A stretch of 64,000 bases of DNA from Cannabis sativa (Eukaryota > Streptophyta > Magnoliopsida > Rosales > Cannabaceae), in assembly GCF_029168945.1 (NCBI RefSeq), contig NC_083602.1:79690600-79754599 (forward strand). The letters are read 5' to 3'. The stretch's first letter is position 1. Every line of letters begins with the position of its first letter. The notes under the pieces are model-generated. The model was not told the DNA's origin. It worked only from the letters and a program-made list of their open reading frames with translations, and made no database searches. Both the position numbers and the translations under genes were made by a program. Shown here piece by piece: positions 10,953 to 21,351 of the stretch.

Positions 10953-11218
10953 GCCAGGTTGTCTTCCGAAGATCGTCACGACATGTACAATCATCATCAG
11001 CAGTTAGCTCGGTTCACGGTTCAGTAAGCCTTTAATGCTTTGGTAGTTTATTTTGTTCAGTTATGAAAAAGAAAAGCCTGTTAGGAAGCATGTTAGTAGC
11101 CTGATAGTATAATAGGCGCATGTTTCATTTCTAATTTCCAAATTAAGCGGCATTAGTAAAGCTCTCGATGATCGTGACCTGAAATGCCAACTCGGAATTT
11201 CGAGGCAGTTCAGACTAG

Positions 11219-12310
11219 ATGGACGCCAGGCGAATATTAGGAGTCAGGGCATCTCAGTCGGGTCAGATCAAGGTCGAGGAGCTCAGTTTCCCCCCAAGTG
11301 TTTTGGGCCGAGGTAGAGGTCCCAGGGGCAGGGTTCGCGATTGGAGTGATGTTAACTCACCGCAGGCTGCCCAAGTGAAACAGGAAGCCCGGAATTGGGA
11401 AGTTACAGTTTGCGGAAATGCAAACCCGGATAGAAGAGCAAGATCTCGAGATTCAGAGGTTGAGACAGCAGGGTGCTCTTGCAGTTCCAGTGCCCGTAGT
11501 TCCAGTGGCACCTGCCCCTGCTGCCCAGGCCGAGATAGTGGTAGCGGCCATTAGATTGGAACCTTAGTATGAGCGGTTCCGGAAGCAGGCACCTCCGGTT
11601 TTCCTGGGAGGTCCGGACGTGTTGAAAGCCGAGTAGTGGCTGACGGTGGTCACCAAGATTCAAAACTTTATGGGTGTCACCGGGAACGACAGAGTGGTGA
11701 GTGCCACTTTTCAGTTTAAAGAAGACGCTCTGGTCTGGTGGGACATGGTGTCTCAGATCCATGACGTCATCTCTATGACCTGGGAAAGGTTTTAGGAACT
11801 CTTCAGCGTTAAATGTTATAACGAGGCGGTCAGAAGCGCCAAGAGGAAAGAGTTCGCCCACCTGACCCAGCGAGAGAATATGAGCATGACGGAATATATT
11901 GCTCAGTTTAGCCGGTTGGCGAGGATAGCCTCGGGATTTGCGCCAACCGATTTCAGTAAGAAAGAAAATTTCTCGATGGACTTAATGTGAAGATCAAGTA
12001 TGACCTTATGATCACTACCGACGATAAGGCCATCTAGGTTGAGGTGGCGAAGAAAGCATGGTGAGCTGAGGGCGCAGCTAGATGTATGTGGAATCAGTTA
12101 GAACTCCGGGATGTGGCGGGGCTCCTACCCTTCTGCGTCAGGTTTCAGCAGGGGAGGTAGCGGTTCGGCCATGGACTGGAGGAGGAATCACCCACTGCAT
12201 CTGGTGGCTCGAGGCAGAACAAGAGGTTCCGAGGGAACCAGAATCAAGACGATCGTCAGGGTAGTGTTAAGACCCGTTATTCCTACTGGAGTGTCTTATT
12301 AGTAAGAGGC
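11219..12310 (+). pseudogene. gag: gag of chromovirus D, with stops and a deletion
   Basis: The frame opens at 11219 with an arginine/glycine-rich N-terminus (GRGRGPRGRVRD). It leaves frame, then the capsid part is recognisable from about 11565 (YERFRKQAPPVFLGGPDV; LVWWDMVSQIHDV near 11730; EFAHLTQRENMS near 11850). In-frame TAG stops are visible at about 11563, 11634 and 11793. The text runs on to about 12353, where it enters the first half of the zinc knuckle and breaks off. Such damage beside nearly identical LTRs suggests it predates or came with the insertion. Confidence 0.82.
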
Positions 12311-12323
12311 ATTCTCCGGGTGA

Positions 12324-12908
12324 GTGCTTGGGTCGGGGTTGTTTTGTGTGGCTGCTAGAATCTCTAGTAATTTGGGTAGACCATATGATAGATATGAATC
12401 AGGGTTTGGAACCCTGTTACCTGGCGGAGAATTGGTTATCTCCAATAGGTGGATTAGGTCTATGCCGATCAGGATAGATGGTAGAGAGTTAAGTGCTAAT
12501 CGGATAGAGATGAGCTTCGTCGAATTTGATATTATTTTAGGAATGGATTTCCTATCTAAGTATTCGGCGAGCATTGACTGTAAGAGGAAGATGGTGGTCT
12601 TCCAACCGGAAAGTGAAGAACCGTTCGTATTTGTGGGTTCGGTTCAGGGATCTCGGATCCCGGTGATCTCGGCTATGTCAGCGAGAGAATTATTGCACGG
12701 TGGGTGCTTAGGGTTTCTGGCCGTGGTGGTGGACACCACTCGGCCAGACACCATTCGGCCAGAGGACATCAATGTGGTTCGGGAATTTTTGGACGTTTTT
12801 CCCGAAGAACTTCCAGGGTTACCACCTCAGCGGGAGATTGACTTCGTGATTGACTTGGCACCAGGGGAGGATCCGGTTTCTAAAGCCCCGTATAGGATGG
12901 ATCTATGA
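12324..12908 (+). pseudogene. pol: Protease remnant and RT linker of chromovirus D
   Basis: A 194-codon open frame. The first residues are read in a false frame; from residue 12 (RISSNLGRPYDRYESG) it matches the protease downstream of its active site, then the family motif IILGMDFLSKYS (near 12530) and the linker FPEELPGLPPQREIDF. Compared with element A, about 200 bp is missing near 12353, removing the rest of the CCHC knuckle and the DSG active site, so protease cannot work. The frame ends at 12906-12908 because of a second deletion at 12894-12900. Confidence 0.85.
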
Positions 12909-15571
12909 GGATGTGCATCGACTACAGAGAGTTGAACAAGCTGACGGTGAAGAATAAATATCCATTACCTAGGATCGATAACTTGTTCGATCAGCTTCAG
13001 GGGAAGACGGTCTTTTCTAAGATTGATCTCCGTTCGGGTTATCATCAGTTGAGGATCCGAGAGGAGGACATTCCAAAGACGGCTTTCCGCACTAGGTATG
13101 GACACTACGAGTTTCTGGTTATGTCATTCGGACTAACCAATGCTCCTGCAGCATTCATGGACCTGATGAACAGAGTATTCAAGGATTTCCTCGATATCTG
13201 TGTGATTGTGTTTATCGACGACATCCTCGTGTACTCTCAGTCAGAAGAGGAGCATGAGTTACATCTTCAAATGGTACTGCAACGACTTCGAGAACATAGA
13301 CTCTACGCCAAGTTCAAGAAATGTGGGTTCTGGTTGTCTCAGGTGTCCTTCCTGGGGCACATTGTGAGCAAGGATGGGATCAAGGTGGATCCCGGGAAGA
13401 TCGAATTCGTCAGGGATTGGCCGAGACCGAAGACAGTGACAGAGATCAGAAGCTTCTTGGGATTAGCTGGATACTACCGTAGGTTCGTGGAGGGGTTCTC
13501 CAAAATTTCAATGCCCCTAACCGAGCTTACAAAGAAGAATCAGCGATTTATCTGGTCAGATAAATGCGAAGCTAGTTTTCAAGAGCTGAAACGGAGGTTG
13601 ATTACTGCTCCGGTACTAGCTTTGCCTTCGGACAAGGAGAAGTTCGTGGTCTATTGTGACGCATCCAAACAGGGTTTGGGGTGCGTTTTGATGCAAGCCG
13701 ATCGGGTTATCGCTTATGCCTCCCGTCAGTTAAAGGATTATGAGCAGCGATACCCGACTCATGATTTAGAATTGGCCGCAGTGGCTTTTGCACTGAAGAT
13801 TTGGCGGAATTACTTGTATGGTGAGAAGTGCGAGATCTATACCGACCATAAGAGTCTCAAGTATTTCTTTACTCAGGAAGATTTGAACATAAGACAAAGG
13901 CGTTGGTTGGAATTAGTGAAGGACTATGATTGTGAGATCCTTTACCATCCCGGGAAAGCCAATATTGTGGCCGATGCCCTGAGCAGAAAGGGTCCCGGGC
14001 AAGTGGCTAGCATGGTTCAGATCTCACCTCAGCTAGCAGAGGATATGGTTAGATCCAGCATTGAGTTTGTGGTAGGTCAGCTTCACAACTTAACGCTGCA
14101 ATCTGATCTGTTAGAAAGAATAAAAGTTGCTCAGACGATAGATCCGGAGTTAGTGAAGATCCGAGATGAGGTATTGGCTGGTCAGGCCAAAGACTTTTCA
14201 GTGTCAGATAGTGGGATGCTTTTGTATAAAGCCAGGGTTTGTGTCCCGAACAGTGTGGACTTGAGGAACGAGATCTTTGAGGAGGCTCATTCTACTCCAT
14301 ATTCTCTGCATCCCGGCACCACCAAGATGTACCAAGACTTGAAACCGTACTTCTGGTGGAACGGTATGAAGAAGAATTTGGTAGAATTCGTTTCGAGATG
14401 CCTCACGTGTCAGCAGATCAAGGCTGAACATCAGAGACCAGCAGGGTTGTTGCAGCCTCTAACCCTACCAGAATGGAAATGGGAGGATATTACTATGGAT
14501 TTTGTGGTCGGGTTACCTAGGACCACGGGTATGTATGACTCCATCTGGGTAGTGGTGGATCGATTTACGAAATCTGCTCATTTTCTGCCGGTTAGAACAA
14601 CGTTTACAGTGGATCAGTTGGCAGAGTTATATGTCAGGGAGATAGTGAGACTTCACGGGGTACCGAAGTCTATAGTTTCGGACAGGGATCCGAAATTCAC
14701 CTCCAAATTTTGGCAAAGTTTGCAACGGGCAATGGGTACGAAGCTAAAATTCAGTACAGCATTCCATCCTCAGACAGATGGTCAGTCCGAAAGGACAATT
14801 CAGATATTGGAGGATATGCTGAGAGCCTGTGTTATGGACTTTGAGGGTTCATGGAATAAATACCTACCGTTAATAGAGTTCTCGTATAACAACAGTTACC
14901 AGAGTACGATAGGGATGGCACCCTACGAACTGTTGTACGGTAGGAAGTGTAGATCCCCTATCCACTGGGATGAGACAGGGGAGAGGAAATACTTAGGTCC
15001 AGAATCAGTTCAGCGGACCAATGAGGCAATAGAAAAGATTAAAGCTAGAATGCTTGCCTCCCAGAGCAGACAGAAGAGTTACGCAGATCCGAAACGTAGA
15101 GATGTTGAGTTCCGAGTAGGGGACCATGTGTTTTTGCGAGTATCTCCGATGAAGGGGATTAAACGTTTCGGGAAAAGAGGCAAGTTATGCCCTAGGTTTA
15201 CAGGACCTTTCGAGATTCTCGAGAAGATAGGTCAAGTGGCATACCGGTTAGCATTGCCTCCAGCTTTATCAGCAGTGCACAACGTATTTCATGTCTCAAT
15301 GTTGAGAAAATACGTTTCAGACCCCTCTCATATACTCAGTTATGAGAGCCTTCAGCTTCAGTCAGATATGTCTTATGAGGAACAGCCAGTGCAGATCCTG
15401 GATAGAAAGGATAAAGTCCTTCGGAATAAGACCATAGCATTGGTCAAGGTTCTCTGGAGAAACAGTAAGGTGGAAGAAGCCACCTGGGAGCTAGAATCAG
15501 ATATGCGAGCTCAATATCCAGAGTTATTCAGGTTAGATTTCGGGGACGAAATCCTTTTAAGGGGGGGATAG
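12905..15571 (+). CDS. pol: Reverse transcriptase, RNase H, integrase (truncated pol of D)
   Basis: 888 codons without a stop, the best open frame in the window. From the N-terminus: reverse transcriptase from [20 protein letters not shown], with catalytic FIDDILVYS at about residues 101-109; RNase H with [15 protein letters not shown] and [11 protein letters not shown]; integrase zinc-binding segment ([11 protein letters not shown], then [14 protein letters not shown]); integrase core with [21 protein letters not shown] and [11 protein letters not shown], giving the D, D, E residues; and a chromodomain-like tail ([19 protein letters not shown]). The start is artificial: about 40 N-terminal residues of reverse transcriptase were lost by the deletion at 12894-12900, which also moved it out of frame with the protease. 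Stop TAG at 15569-15571 abuts the LTR. Confidence 0.92.
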   Translation: MRMCIDYRELNKLTVKNKYPLPRIDNLFDQLQGKTVFSKIDLRSGYHQLRIREEDIPKTAFRTRYGHYEFLVMSFGLTNAPAAFMDLMNRVFKDFLDICVIVFIDDILVYSQSEEEHELHLQMVLQRLREHRLYAKFKKCGFWLSQVSFLGHIVSKDGIKVDPGKIEFVRDWPRPKTVTEIRSFLGLAGYYRRFVEGFSKISMPLTELTKKNQRFIWSDKCEASFQELKRRLITAPVLALPSDKEKFVVYCDASKQGLGCVLMQADRVIAYASRQLKDYEQRYPTHDLELAAVAFALKIWRNYLYGEKCEIYTDHKSLKYFFTQEDLNIRQRRWLELVKDYDCEILYHPGKANIVADALSRKGPGQVASMVQISPQLAEDMVRSSIEFVVGQLHNLTLQSDLLERIKVAQTIDPELVKIRDEVLAGQAKDFSVSDSGMLLYKARVCVPNSVDLRNEIFEEAHSTPYSLHPGTTKMYQDLKPYFWWNGMKKNLVEFVSRCLTCQQIKAEHQRPAGLLQPLTLPEWKWEDITMDFVVGLPRTTGMYDSIWVVVDRFTKSAHFLPVRTTFTVDQLAELYVREIVRLHGVPKSIVSDRDPKFTSKFWQSLQRAMGTKLKFSTAFHPQTDGQSERTIQILEDMLRACVMDFEGSWNKYLPLIEFSYNNSYQSTIGMAPYELLYGRKCRSPIHWDETGERKYLGPESVQRTNEAIEKIKARMLASQSRQKSYADPKRRDVEFRVGDHVFLRVSPMKGIKRFGKRGKLCPRFTGPFEILEKIGQVAYRLALPPALSAVHNVFHVSMLRKYVSDPSHILSYESLQLQSDMSYEEQPVQILDRKDKVLRNKTIALVKVLWRNSKVEEATWELESDMRAQYPELFRLDFGDEILLRGG
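15559..15568 (+). other. Polypurine tract of element D
   Basis: AAGGGGGGGA just before the 3' LTR; it overlaps the last codons of pol. Confidence 0.85.
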
Positions 15572-17129
15572 TTGTAAAGCCCGCTTAGTTAATTTGGAAA
15601 TTAGCAGTTATTTATGTTAATCAGGAAATTATTTATAGCTATTTAAATAATTTATCATTGTTATTTATGGAATTCAGATATGCATAATTATGTCTTCAGC
15701 AGATTTTATATTTCGCATTTCCGGTGTCCGGTATTTTGGAACGCGGCGTTTGGCTCAGTAGAAATCACAACTTAGTATGTTAGTATTTTGGGGACGGGTT
15801 TTAGACATTGGGAATGTCGGGAATGGCCGGGAATTTAGAATGTCCCAAAAATACCCCCTTTAGTATGATTTTAGTGATTTTATGGTGGAGGGGCAAAATG
15901 GTCTTTTTGCCCCATTAGTGTTTTGGCTTTTAGTGGCTTTTAATTGGAATTAAATGTTTATTTTGTTTAATTGTTTTTGGCTGAAAAAGGATTTAATAAA
16001 TGAGTAATGTGTTGTATGTTATTCCTTTTTTTTCAAAAAAATCATTAAGTGTCAAAAGTAAGAAATTTTTCATGCAAACTCTCTCTTTTTCTCTCCCTTA
16101 TTTCGGCTGAGCTTTGGGGTGCAAAGGCTGGATTCTTTTGGTGATTCAAGCTCTAAAATTTCATCTCTTGTGATCTCTTGTTGTGGTAGGTGCTTCCTTG
16201 TCCCCTTCCCTTGATTTTCTTGGAAAAATATGTTGAAAAAGTTGTGTAAATGCATGTGATTGTGAAGTGTTCTTGCTGCTGTAATTTTGTTGTTAGTTTA
16301 TGGATTCAAGCAAGATTTTTGATGATAAATGAGTTATTTGAAGCATGAGTAGCTAGGTTGTTCAAGCTTTTAATTTATATGTGAAAATTGATGATTTTTG
16401 TGAGAAAATGCCATGTTTTGTTCCTGTATATTTGCTGGATGTTATTGTTAGTTTGCAGAGGTGTTTTAATGCTTGGTTAAGTAGAATTAACTAGGCTAGG
16501 GTGCATGCTAGTGGGTTTAACCAAGTTTGAGTTCTTGAACTCAAAGCTTGGTCTTCAATGGTGAAATTTGCTTGTGAGGTTTCTGGGTAGGTTTGAGGCC
16601 TTGGAATGGTCATTTGGGACCTATGTAGGAGGTCTGGAAAGTTTGGGATCAATTGGGTTCGAATTGGTCAAGATATGTGAATTTTTGGTTGCTGCCTGCG
16701 AGGAACCGGAATTCCGGTTGAGCATCCGGAATTCCGGATGGGGTCCTGAATTTTCCCAGAACCGGAATTCCGGTTGGGCAACCGGTCTGCCGGTTGGAGA
16801 TTTTTCAGAACCCTAGTTTTCCTCGTTTTTGGGTTTTTAGGGGTATTGCCATGCTTTTTATCGATAGGGAAACTTTTAGTTTCAAGTTTTAGTCCCCGGG
16901 AAGTGATTTAGCGTGTCACTTATAGCGTTGTGATTTTTATGGTTTAGGAGCCAGTAATCCGCCGTTCAGCTTCAGTTCCAGTCAGGTTGACCGGCACACC
17001 TGAAATCGGAATCCAGGTAAGATTAGTATAACAGTATGCATACGTAGATTACATGTTTAGCGAGCATGTAGGAAGCCTATTAGATTACATTAGTTGTATG
17101 TTGGCTTCGAACTATCCAACCCTGTCACG

Positions 17130-17352
17130 TCGGTACAGGCTGGAGTATGACCAGCAGCCGGAGTATGACCGGTTTGACCGATCAGGTTGACAATGGGTTG
17201 GTGGTCCCGTGCTATTGACGTATCCCGTCGGTACAGGCTGGAGTATGACCAGCAGCCGGAGTATGACCGGTTCGACCGATCAGGAGGATACAGTAACACG
17301 TCGGTACAGGCTGGAGTATGACCAGCAGCCGGAGTATGACCGGTTCGACCGA
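17130..17352 (+). repeat. Three cloverleaf-like units, 3' LTR of D
   Basis: Units 17130-17181, 17228-17279 and 17301-17352 each start TCGGT and end ACCGA (outer stem). Each encloses GCTGG-AGTATGA-CCAGC and CCGG-AGTATGA-CCGG (two inner arms with the same seven-base loop). Unit 1 coordinates: arm one 17139-17155, arm two 17158-17172. Nothing in the standard LTR parts list explains these. Confidence 0.8.
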
Positions 17353-17397
17353 TCAGGTTGTTACGTGTCAATAGTACCGTCCCTATGAACGTTCAGA

Positions 17398-17615
17398 ACT
17401 CAGTACCATGTTGGACATGGCAGTAGTGGCTCAGTACCATGTTGGACATGGCAGTAGCGGGACTCAGTACCATGTTGGACATGGCAGTAGTGGCTCAGTA
17501 CCATGTTGGACATGGCAGTAGCGGGACTCAGTACCATGTTGGACATGGCAGTAGTGGCTCAGTACCATGTTGGACATGGCAGTAGCGGGACTCGGTATCG
17601 TGTTGGACACGGCAG
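17398..17615 (+). repeat. Seven-fold TGG-loop hairpin repeat, 3' LTR of D
   Basis: Six clean copies of CCATGT-TGG-ACATGG, alternating AGTAGTGG and AGTAGCGGG spacers, plus a terminal CGTGT-TGG-ACACG. The solo LTR C has only one counterpart, CGTGT-GGG-ACACG near 18333. Confidence 0.78.
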
Positions 17616-18051
17616 TTAGTATATTGTATGAGTATTATTATGCTTTTCTTACTGAGTCTGTCGACTCACAGTTTACGTTCATGTGTAGGTAAAGGCAAGG
17701 CAGTTGCTGATGGACCGTGAGCGAGCTTATGAGATTGTACATGTCGGGGCGGTTAGGCCTGGAGCGTACGATCCTCGGGACAGCACGGCTGAGATTTTGT
17801 AATTGTCGTTAGACGACTTTATTTTGATGTAAAAGTTGAACAGTGAAAACGTTTGTAAATATTTTTATAAATCGGGATCCCGAGACTTTTTGCAAAATGG
17901 TTTATAAGTTTAATGAAAAAGCAAAATTTTAATTAATCACGTTTTTCCATAAACCTCGTTGATTAGCAACGAGCTGCACAGTACGTTTAAAAATCACGTA
18001 ATACGCCTAAGATAGTTAGGGTGTTACACGTACCATCCGACCATATCACAT

Positions 18052-18274
18052 CAGTTAGGCTAGAGTATGACTAGCAACTGGAGTATGACCAGTATATTGA
18101 GTATAGGCTGATACTAGGGTTGGTGGTACAGTGCTATATGACCGTATCACATCGGTTAGGCTAGAGTATGACTAGCAGCTGGAGTATGACCAGTGAACCG
18201 AGTATAGGCTGATACTGTAACACATCGGTTAGGCTAGAGTATGACTAGCAGCTGGAGTATAACCAGTGAACCGA
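18052..18274 (+). repeat. Three cloverleaf-like units, solo LTR C
   Basis: Unit 2 (18152-18201): outer stem TCGGTT/AACCGA, inner arms GCTAG-AGTATGA-CTAGC (18160-18176) and CTGG-AGTATGA-CCAG. Unit 3 (18225-18274) is the same with one loop changed to AGTATAA. Unit 1 (from about 18052) has GCTAG-AGTATGA-CTAGC (18059-18075) and ACTGG-AGTATGA-CCAGT (18077-18093), with a weaker outer stem that needs a G-U pair. Arms differ from D's, yet pairing is kept. Confidence 0.8.
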
Positions 18275-18792
18275 GTATAGGCTGTTACTTGTCAATAGTA
18301 CCGTCTTATGAACGTTCGGGACTCAGTATCGTGTGGGACACGACAGTTAGGGTTATGGTCAGGGGTATGCGCGTCTGATCATAACCCGGGATTTATGTAT
18401 GATTATGGTTTATGCTTTTCTTACTGAGTCTGTCGACTCACAGTGCTATGTTTATGTGTAGGTACGGGCAAGGCATAGCCTGAGGAACCGTGAGAGCGAG
18501 CCGGTGAAGATTGTACATGTCGGGGTGGTTAGGCCTGGAGCGTACGATCCTCGGGACAGCAGTGCTTTTTGTGATTAGTCGCTAGGCGACAAGTATTTTG
18601 TTTAGTTATAAAACTTTTGTAAAGTATTTTGTAATCGGGATCCCGAGTGTTTTTGTATAAATATTTTATAAGTTTAATTAAAAAGCAAAAATTTTAATTA
18701 ATCACGATTTCCACAAACCTCGTTGATTAGCAACGAGCTGCACAGTACGTTTAAAAATCACGTAATACGCCCATGCTAGTTAGGGTGTTACA

Positions 18793-19499
18793 ATATAGGT
18801 TGTTTGAGAGAGAGCAAGAGATCTGTTCTTCCGGTTTCTGATAATCTGAATACCACAAACATAGGCTGCTTCACCCAAATCTTTCATATCGAATTGACTG
18901 TTAAGCCATTCCTTGATGTTAGTCATTTTCTTGATATTGTTTCCAATAATCAAAATGTCGTCAACATAAAGGACCAGGAATACTACTACTTGGTCTTCCT
19001 TGAGTTGGTAAACACAAGGTTCATCTTCATTCTGAAGAAAGCCGTCGGTCTTGATGATTTCATCAAACCTTTTATTCCATGAGCGAGAAGCTTGCTTAAG
19101 TCCATAGATAGACTTATTTAATTTGCAAACTTTCTTTTCCTGCCCTGGAAGAACATAACCTTCTGGTTGCTCCATATAGATGGTTTCTTCAAGTACCCCA
19201 TTAAGGAAGGCAGTCTTGACATCCATTTGCCAGATTTCATAATCGAAAGCAGCAGCTATGGAGAGAAGAATTCAGATGGATTTGAGCATGGGAACAAGAC
19301 TAAAAGTTTCCTCATAGTCCACACCTTCTCTTTGGGTATAACACTTGTCTTCAAGTCTAGCTTTAAAAGTTTCGACTTCGCCTCCAGCACCTCTTTTCTT
19401 CTTGTAAGCCCACTTACATCCGATTGGATGATAGTCATCAGGTGCGTCTACATATTCCCAGACTTTGTTCTTTTTCATGGAATCCATTTCTGAATCCAT
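18793..19499 (-). pseudogene. pol: copia B pol: reverse transcriptase, first part
   Basis: Minus-strand reading from 19499: SMKKNKVWEYVD and IGCKWAYKKKRGAGG, the start of copia reverse transcriptase, ending in a stop at 19272-19274. A second frame from 19226 gives MDVKTAFLNGVLEETIYMEQ, then YGLKQASRSWN and the catalytic YVDDILIIGNN. It runs to LSQTTYI at the ATATA site where C entered; the domain resumes at 6965. The motifs are intact but one frameshift lies near 19240-19270. Confidence 0.9.
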
Positions 19500-19508
19500 G
19501 CTGGCTGA

Positions 19509-20024
19509 TCATCGGTTCCGTTGCGGACTAGCCATTTCCTGTTTATAGGTTAATGGGTCGTCATCAATACCGTCACCAACGACCATATTGATTTCACCAT
19601 CCAAGCCATAATGAGTTTGTTTTGTTGAAACCCTCCCACTACGACGAGGAGCGGTGATCTTCTGAACAGGAACTTTAGCAGTAGTTTTCTCAGTTGGTTC
19701 GATTGAGGGAGTGGGATTGTCCTCTTTTTGAGTGGAAGAGGACGGAACATTGGAAGGACTTATATCTGAAAGCATTTCCTCCAACACTACTTTACTTTGT
19801 GGTTTGAAATTCTTAATATAGTCATCTTCAAGGAAAGTGGCGTTTGTGGAAACAAACACTTTATCATCCTTGCGACTATAAAATAGTCCACCCCTAGTCT
19901 CTTTAGAATTTTCGACAAACATGCAAACTTCAGTTCGTGATTCAAGTTTGCCTTCTTTCTTTCTTAAGACATGAGCAGGGCACCCCCCAAATTCTGTAAT
20001 GGCGTAAGCTAGGTGTATGACCAT
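19509..20024 (-). pseudogene. pol: copia B pol: integrase C-terminal region and linker
   Basis: A 171-codon minus-strand frame continuing the integrase out of frame with the upstream piece (overlap 19942-20024). KETRGGLFYSRKDDKVF is the conserved segment at the integrase C-terminus. A serine/threonine/proline-rich linker and PRRSGRVSTK follow before the reverse transcriptase. The frame ends near 19509, ten bases before the next piece. Confidence 0.82.
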
Positions 20025-21351
20025 TCCATAGTTCTAAAGGTGTCTTAAGGATTGATTTAGATGGAACAACATTTAAAATGTCGAGTGCCATCTGAATTGC
20101 ATATCCCCAGAAGGACGTAGGTAGAGTTGAATAACTAAGCATGGACCTAACCATTTCCAAAACCGTGCGATTTCGTCTTTCTGCGACTCCATTTTGTTGT
20201 GAAGTGCTAGGGGCGGTTAATTGGGATTCAATTCCAAGTTCAATTAAATGATCTTTGAACTGCATATCCATATATTCTCCACCCCTATCAGTTCGCAAGA
20301 TCTTTAATGTTTTACCTAATTGGTTTTGAGGCAATGCGTGAAATTCTTGAAACTTTTCAAATGTTTCAGATTTCTTATGCATAAGGTAAATATGTCCATA
20401 TCTAGAGTAATCGTCAATGAAAGTGACAAAGTACTCATAACCACCTCGGGCTTTTACATTCAAAGGTCTGCAAACATCTGAATGCACTAACCCTAGGGGT
20501 TGTTTGGCACGCTCTCCCTTTGTAGAGAAAGAACGTTTGGTCATCTTTCCTACTAGGCAAGACTCGCAAACAGGTAATTCACCTAAGATGACATTTTTCA
20601 ATGGACCGTCTTTGGTTAGCCTATTTAGTCTGTTATAGCCTATGTGACCCAAACGTAAATGCCATAGATATGTTTCATTATCATCATCGATCTTTTGCTT
20701 TTTGTGGTTTCTAGGTTTAGCTACTTTAAAAAGTTCGTTATGTAGGGCAAATGGTGTTTCTGGTCTAAGAATATAAAGCCCCTGTTCCATGGATGCAACA
20801 CAAATATGAATGTCATTTCGAGAAATGGTAGAACCAAAACTCAAAAAATCTAATTTGTATTGTTGCAATTGTAAGCATGAAACAGAAACCAAGTTTCTAC
20901 TGGAATTTGGAATGTATAAGACATTGTCTAATTCCAAAATTCTATTTTGAAACTTGAGTTTGACTTGTCCTCTAGCTCTAACCGAAACCATTTCGCCATT
21001 ACCAACCTTAAGTTTCAACTCTCCGGATTTCAAATAATTCCATTTCTCAAGCAATTGCAATGAACAACTTACATGGTTTGTAGACCCAGAATCAAGAATC
21101 CAGATGGATTTATCATTCTCTAAAATACATGATTCGAAGACTAAAGCATCACTGCTTATTCGTTTGTGAATTGTTGTTCTTGCTGGTACAATTTGTTGTG
21201 AAGTATAACTTGAGGAAGTGGAATCACTTTCTCTTATCTTCTCAACTAAGCTTGAAATAGTAGGATTTATGGAGTTATGAACTATTTGCTCTTCAGAGTG
21301 AACAATTCCCAGCTTAATTGCTTTCTGGAATTTCATGTTCATCGTGAGCAT
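19942..21351 (-). pseudogene. pol: copia B pol: protease and integrase
   Basis: A 469-codon minus-strand frame. Residues about 80-95 hold the aspartic protease signature WILDSGSTNHVSC. GAG-pre-integrase follows with an HHCC zinc finger (HLRLGHIGYNRL then CESCLVGKMTKRSF), then the integrase core: VHSDVCRP with the first Asp, TDRGGEYMD with the second, and QQNGVAERRNRT with the Glu. The three catalytic residues are present. The N-terminal 60 residues show no capsid or CCHC motif, so gag is absent or reduced to an unrecognisable stub. The frame shifts near 19950. Confidence 0.9.

Larger units (their letters stand above)
8488..18028 (+). mobile_element. Chromovirus D, recent but defective
   Basis: Complete LTR retrotransposon of 9541 bp: 5' LTR 8488-10936, primer site, gag remnant, pol, polypurine tract, 3' LTR 15573-18028. 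By eye the LTRs differ at only a handful of sites outside the tandem-repeat block, so insertion is recent. Despite this, gag has stops, the protease active site is gone and about 118 bp at the start of reverse transcriptase is missing. It was therefore probably already defective and moved with proteins from a relative (inference). It is the innermost layer of tower 1. Confidence 0.95.
15573..18028 (+). repeat. 3' LTR of chromovirus D
   Basis: 2456 bp, near-identical to 8488-10936. Hairpin repeat blocks lie at 17126-17359 and 17398-17615 and are cleaner than in the 5' copy. CCGGAATTCCGG cluster at about 16703-16798. Ends GGTGTTACA followed by CGTAC. Confidence 0.95.
6971..18792 (+). mobile_element. 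Solo LTR C of a chromovirus, split by element D
   Basis: The segments 6971-8487 and 18034-18792 together make one LTR of about 2276 bp, starting TGTAAAGACCGCTTAG and ending GTTAGGGTGTTACA. It is flanked by ATATA on both sides, with no internal region, primer site or second LTR. That is the product expected from recombination between the two LTRs of a full element (known mechanism). It is clearly related to D's LTR (same start, CCGGAATTCCGG block, end) but differs at many sites and has only one copy of the repeat D carries seven times. Confidence 0.92.

Noticed and set aside
11219..11554. Arginine-rich 111-codon frame as an independent small gene
   Set aside because: It is the start of D's gag; its second half is a shifted reading of the gag text and ends by chance.
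14204..14431. Minus-strand 75-codon frame
   Set aside because: Shadow of the D integrase frame on the opposite strand.
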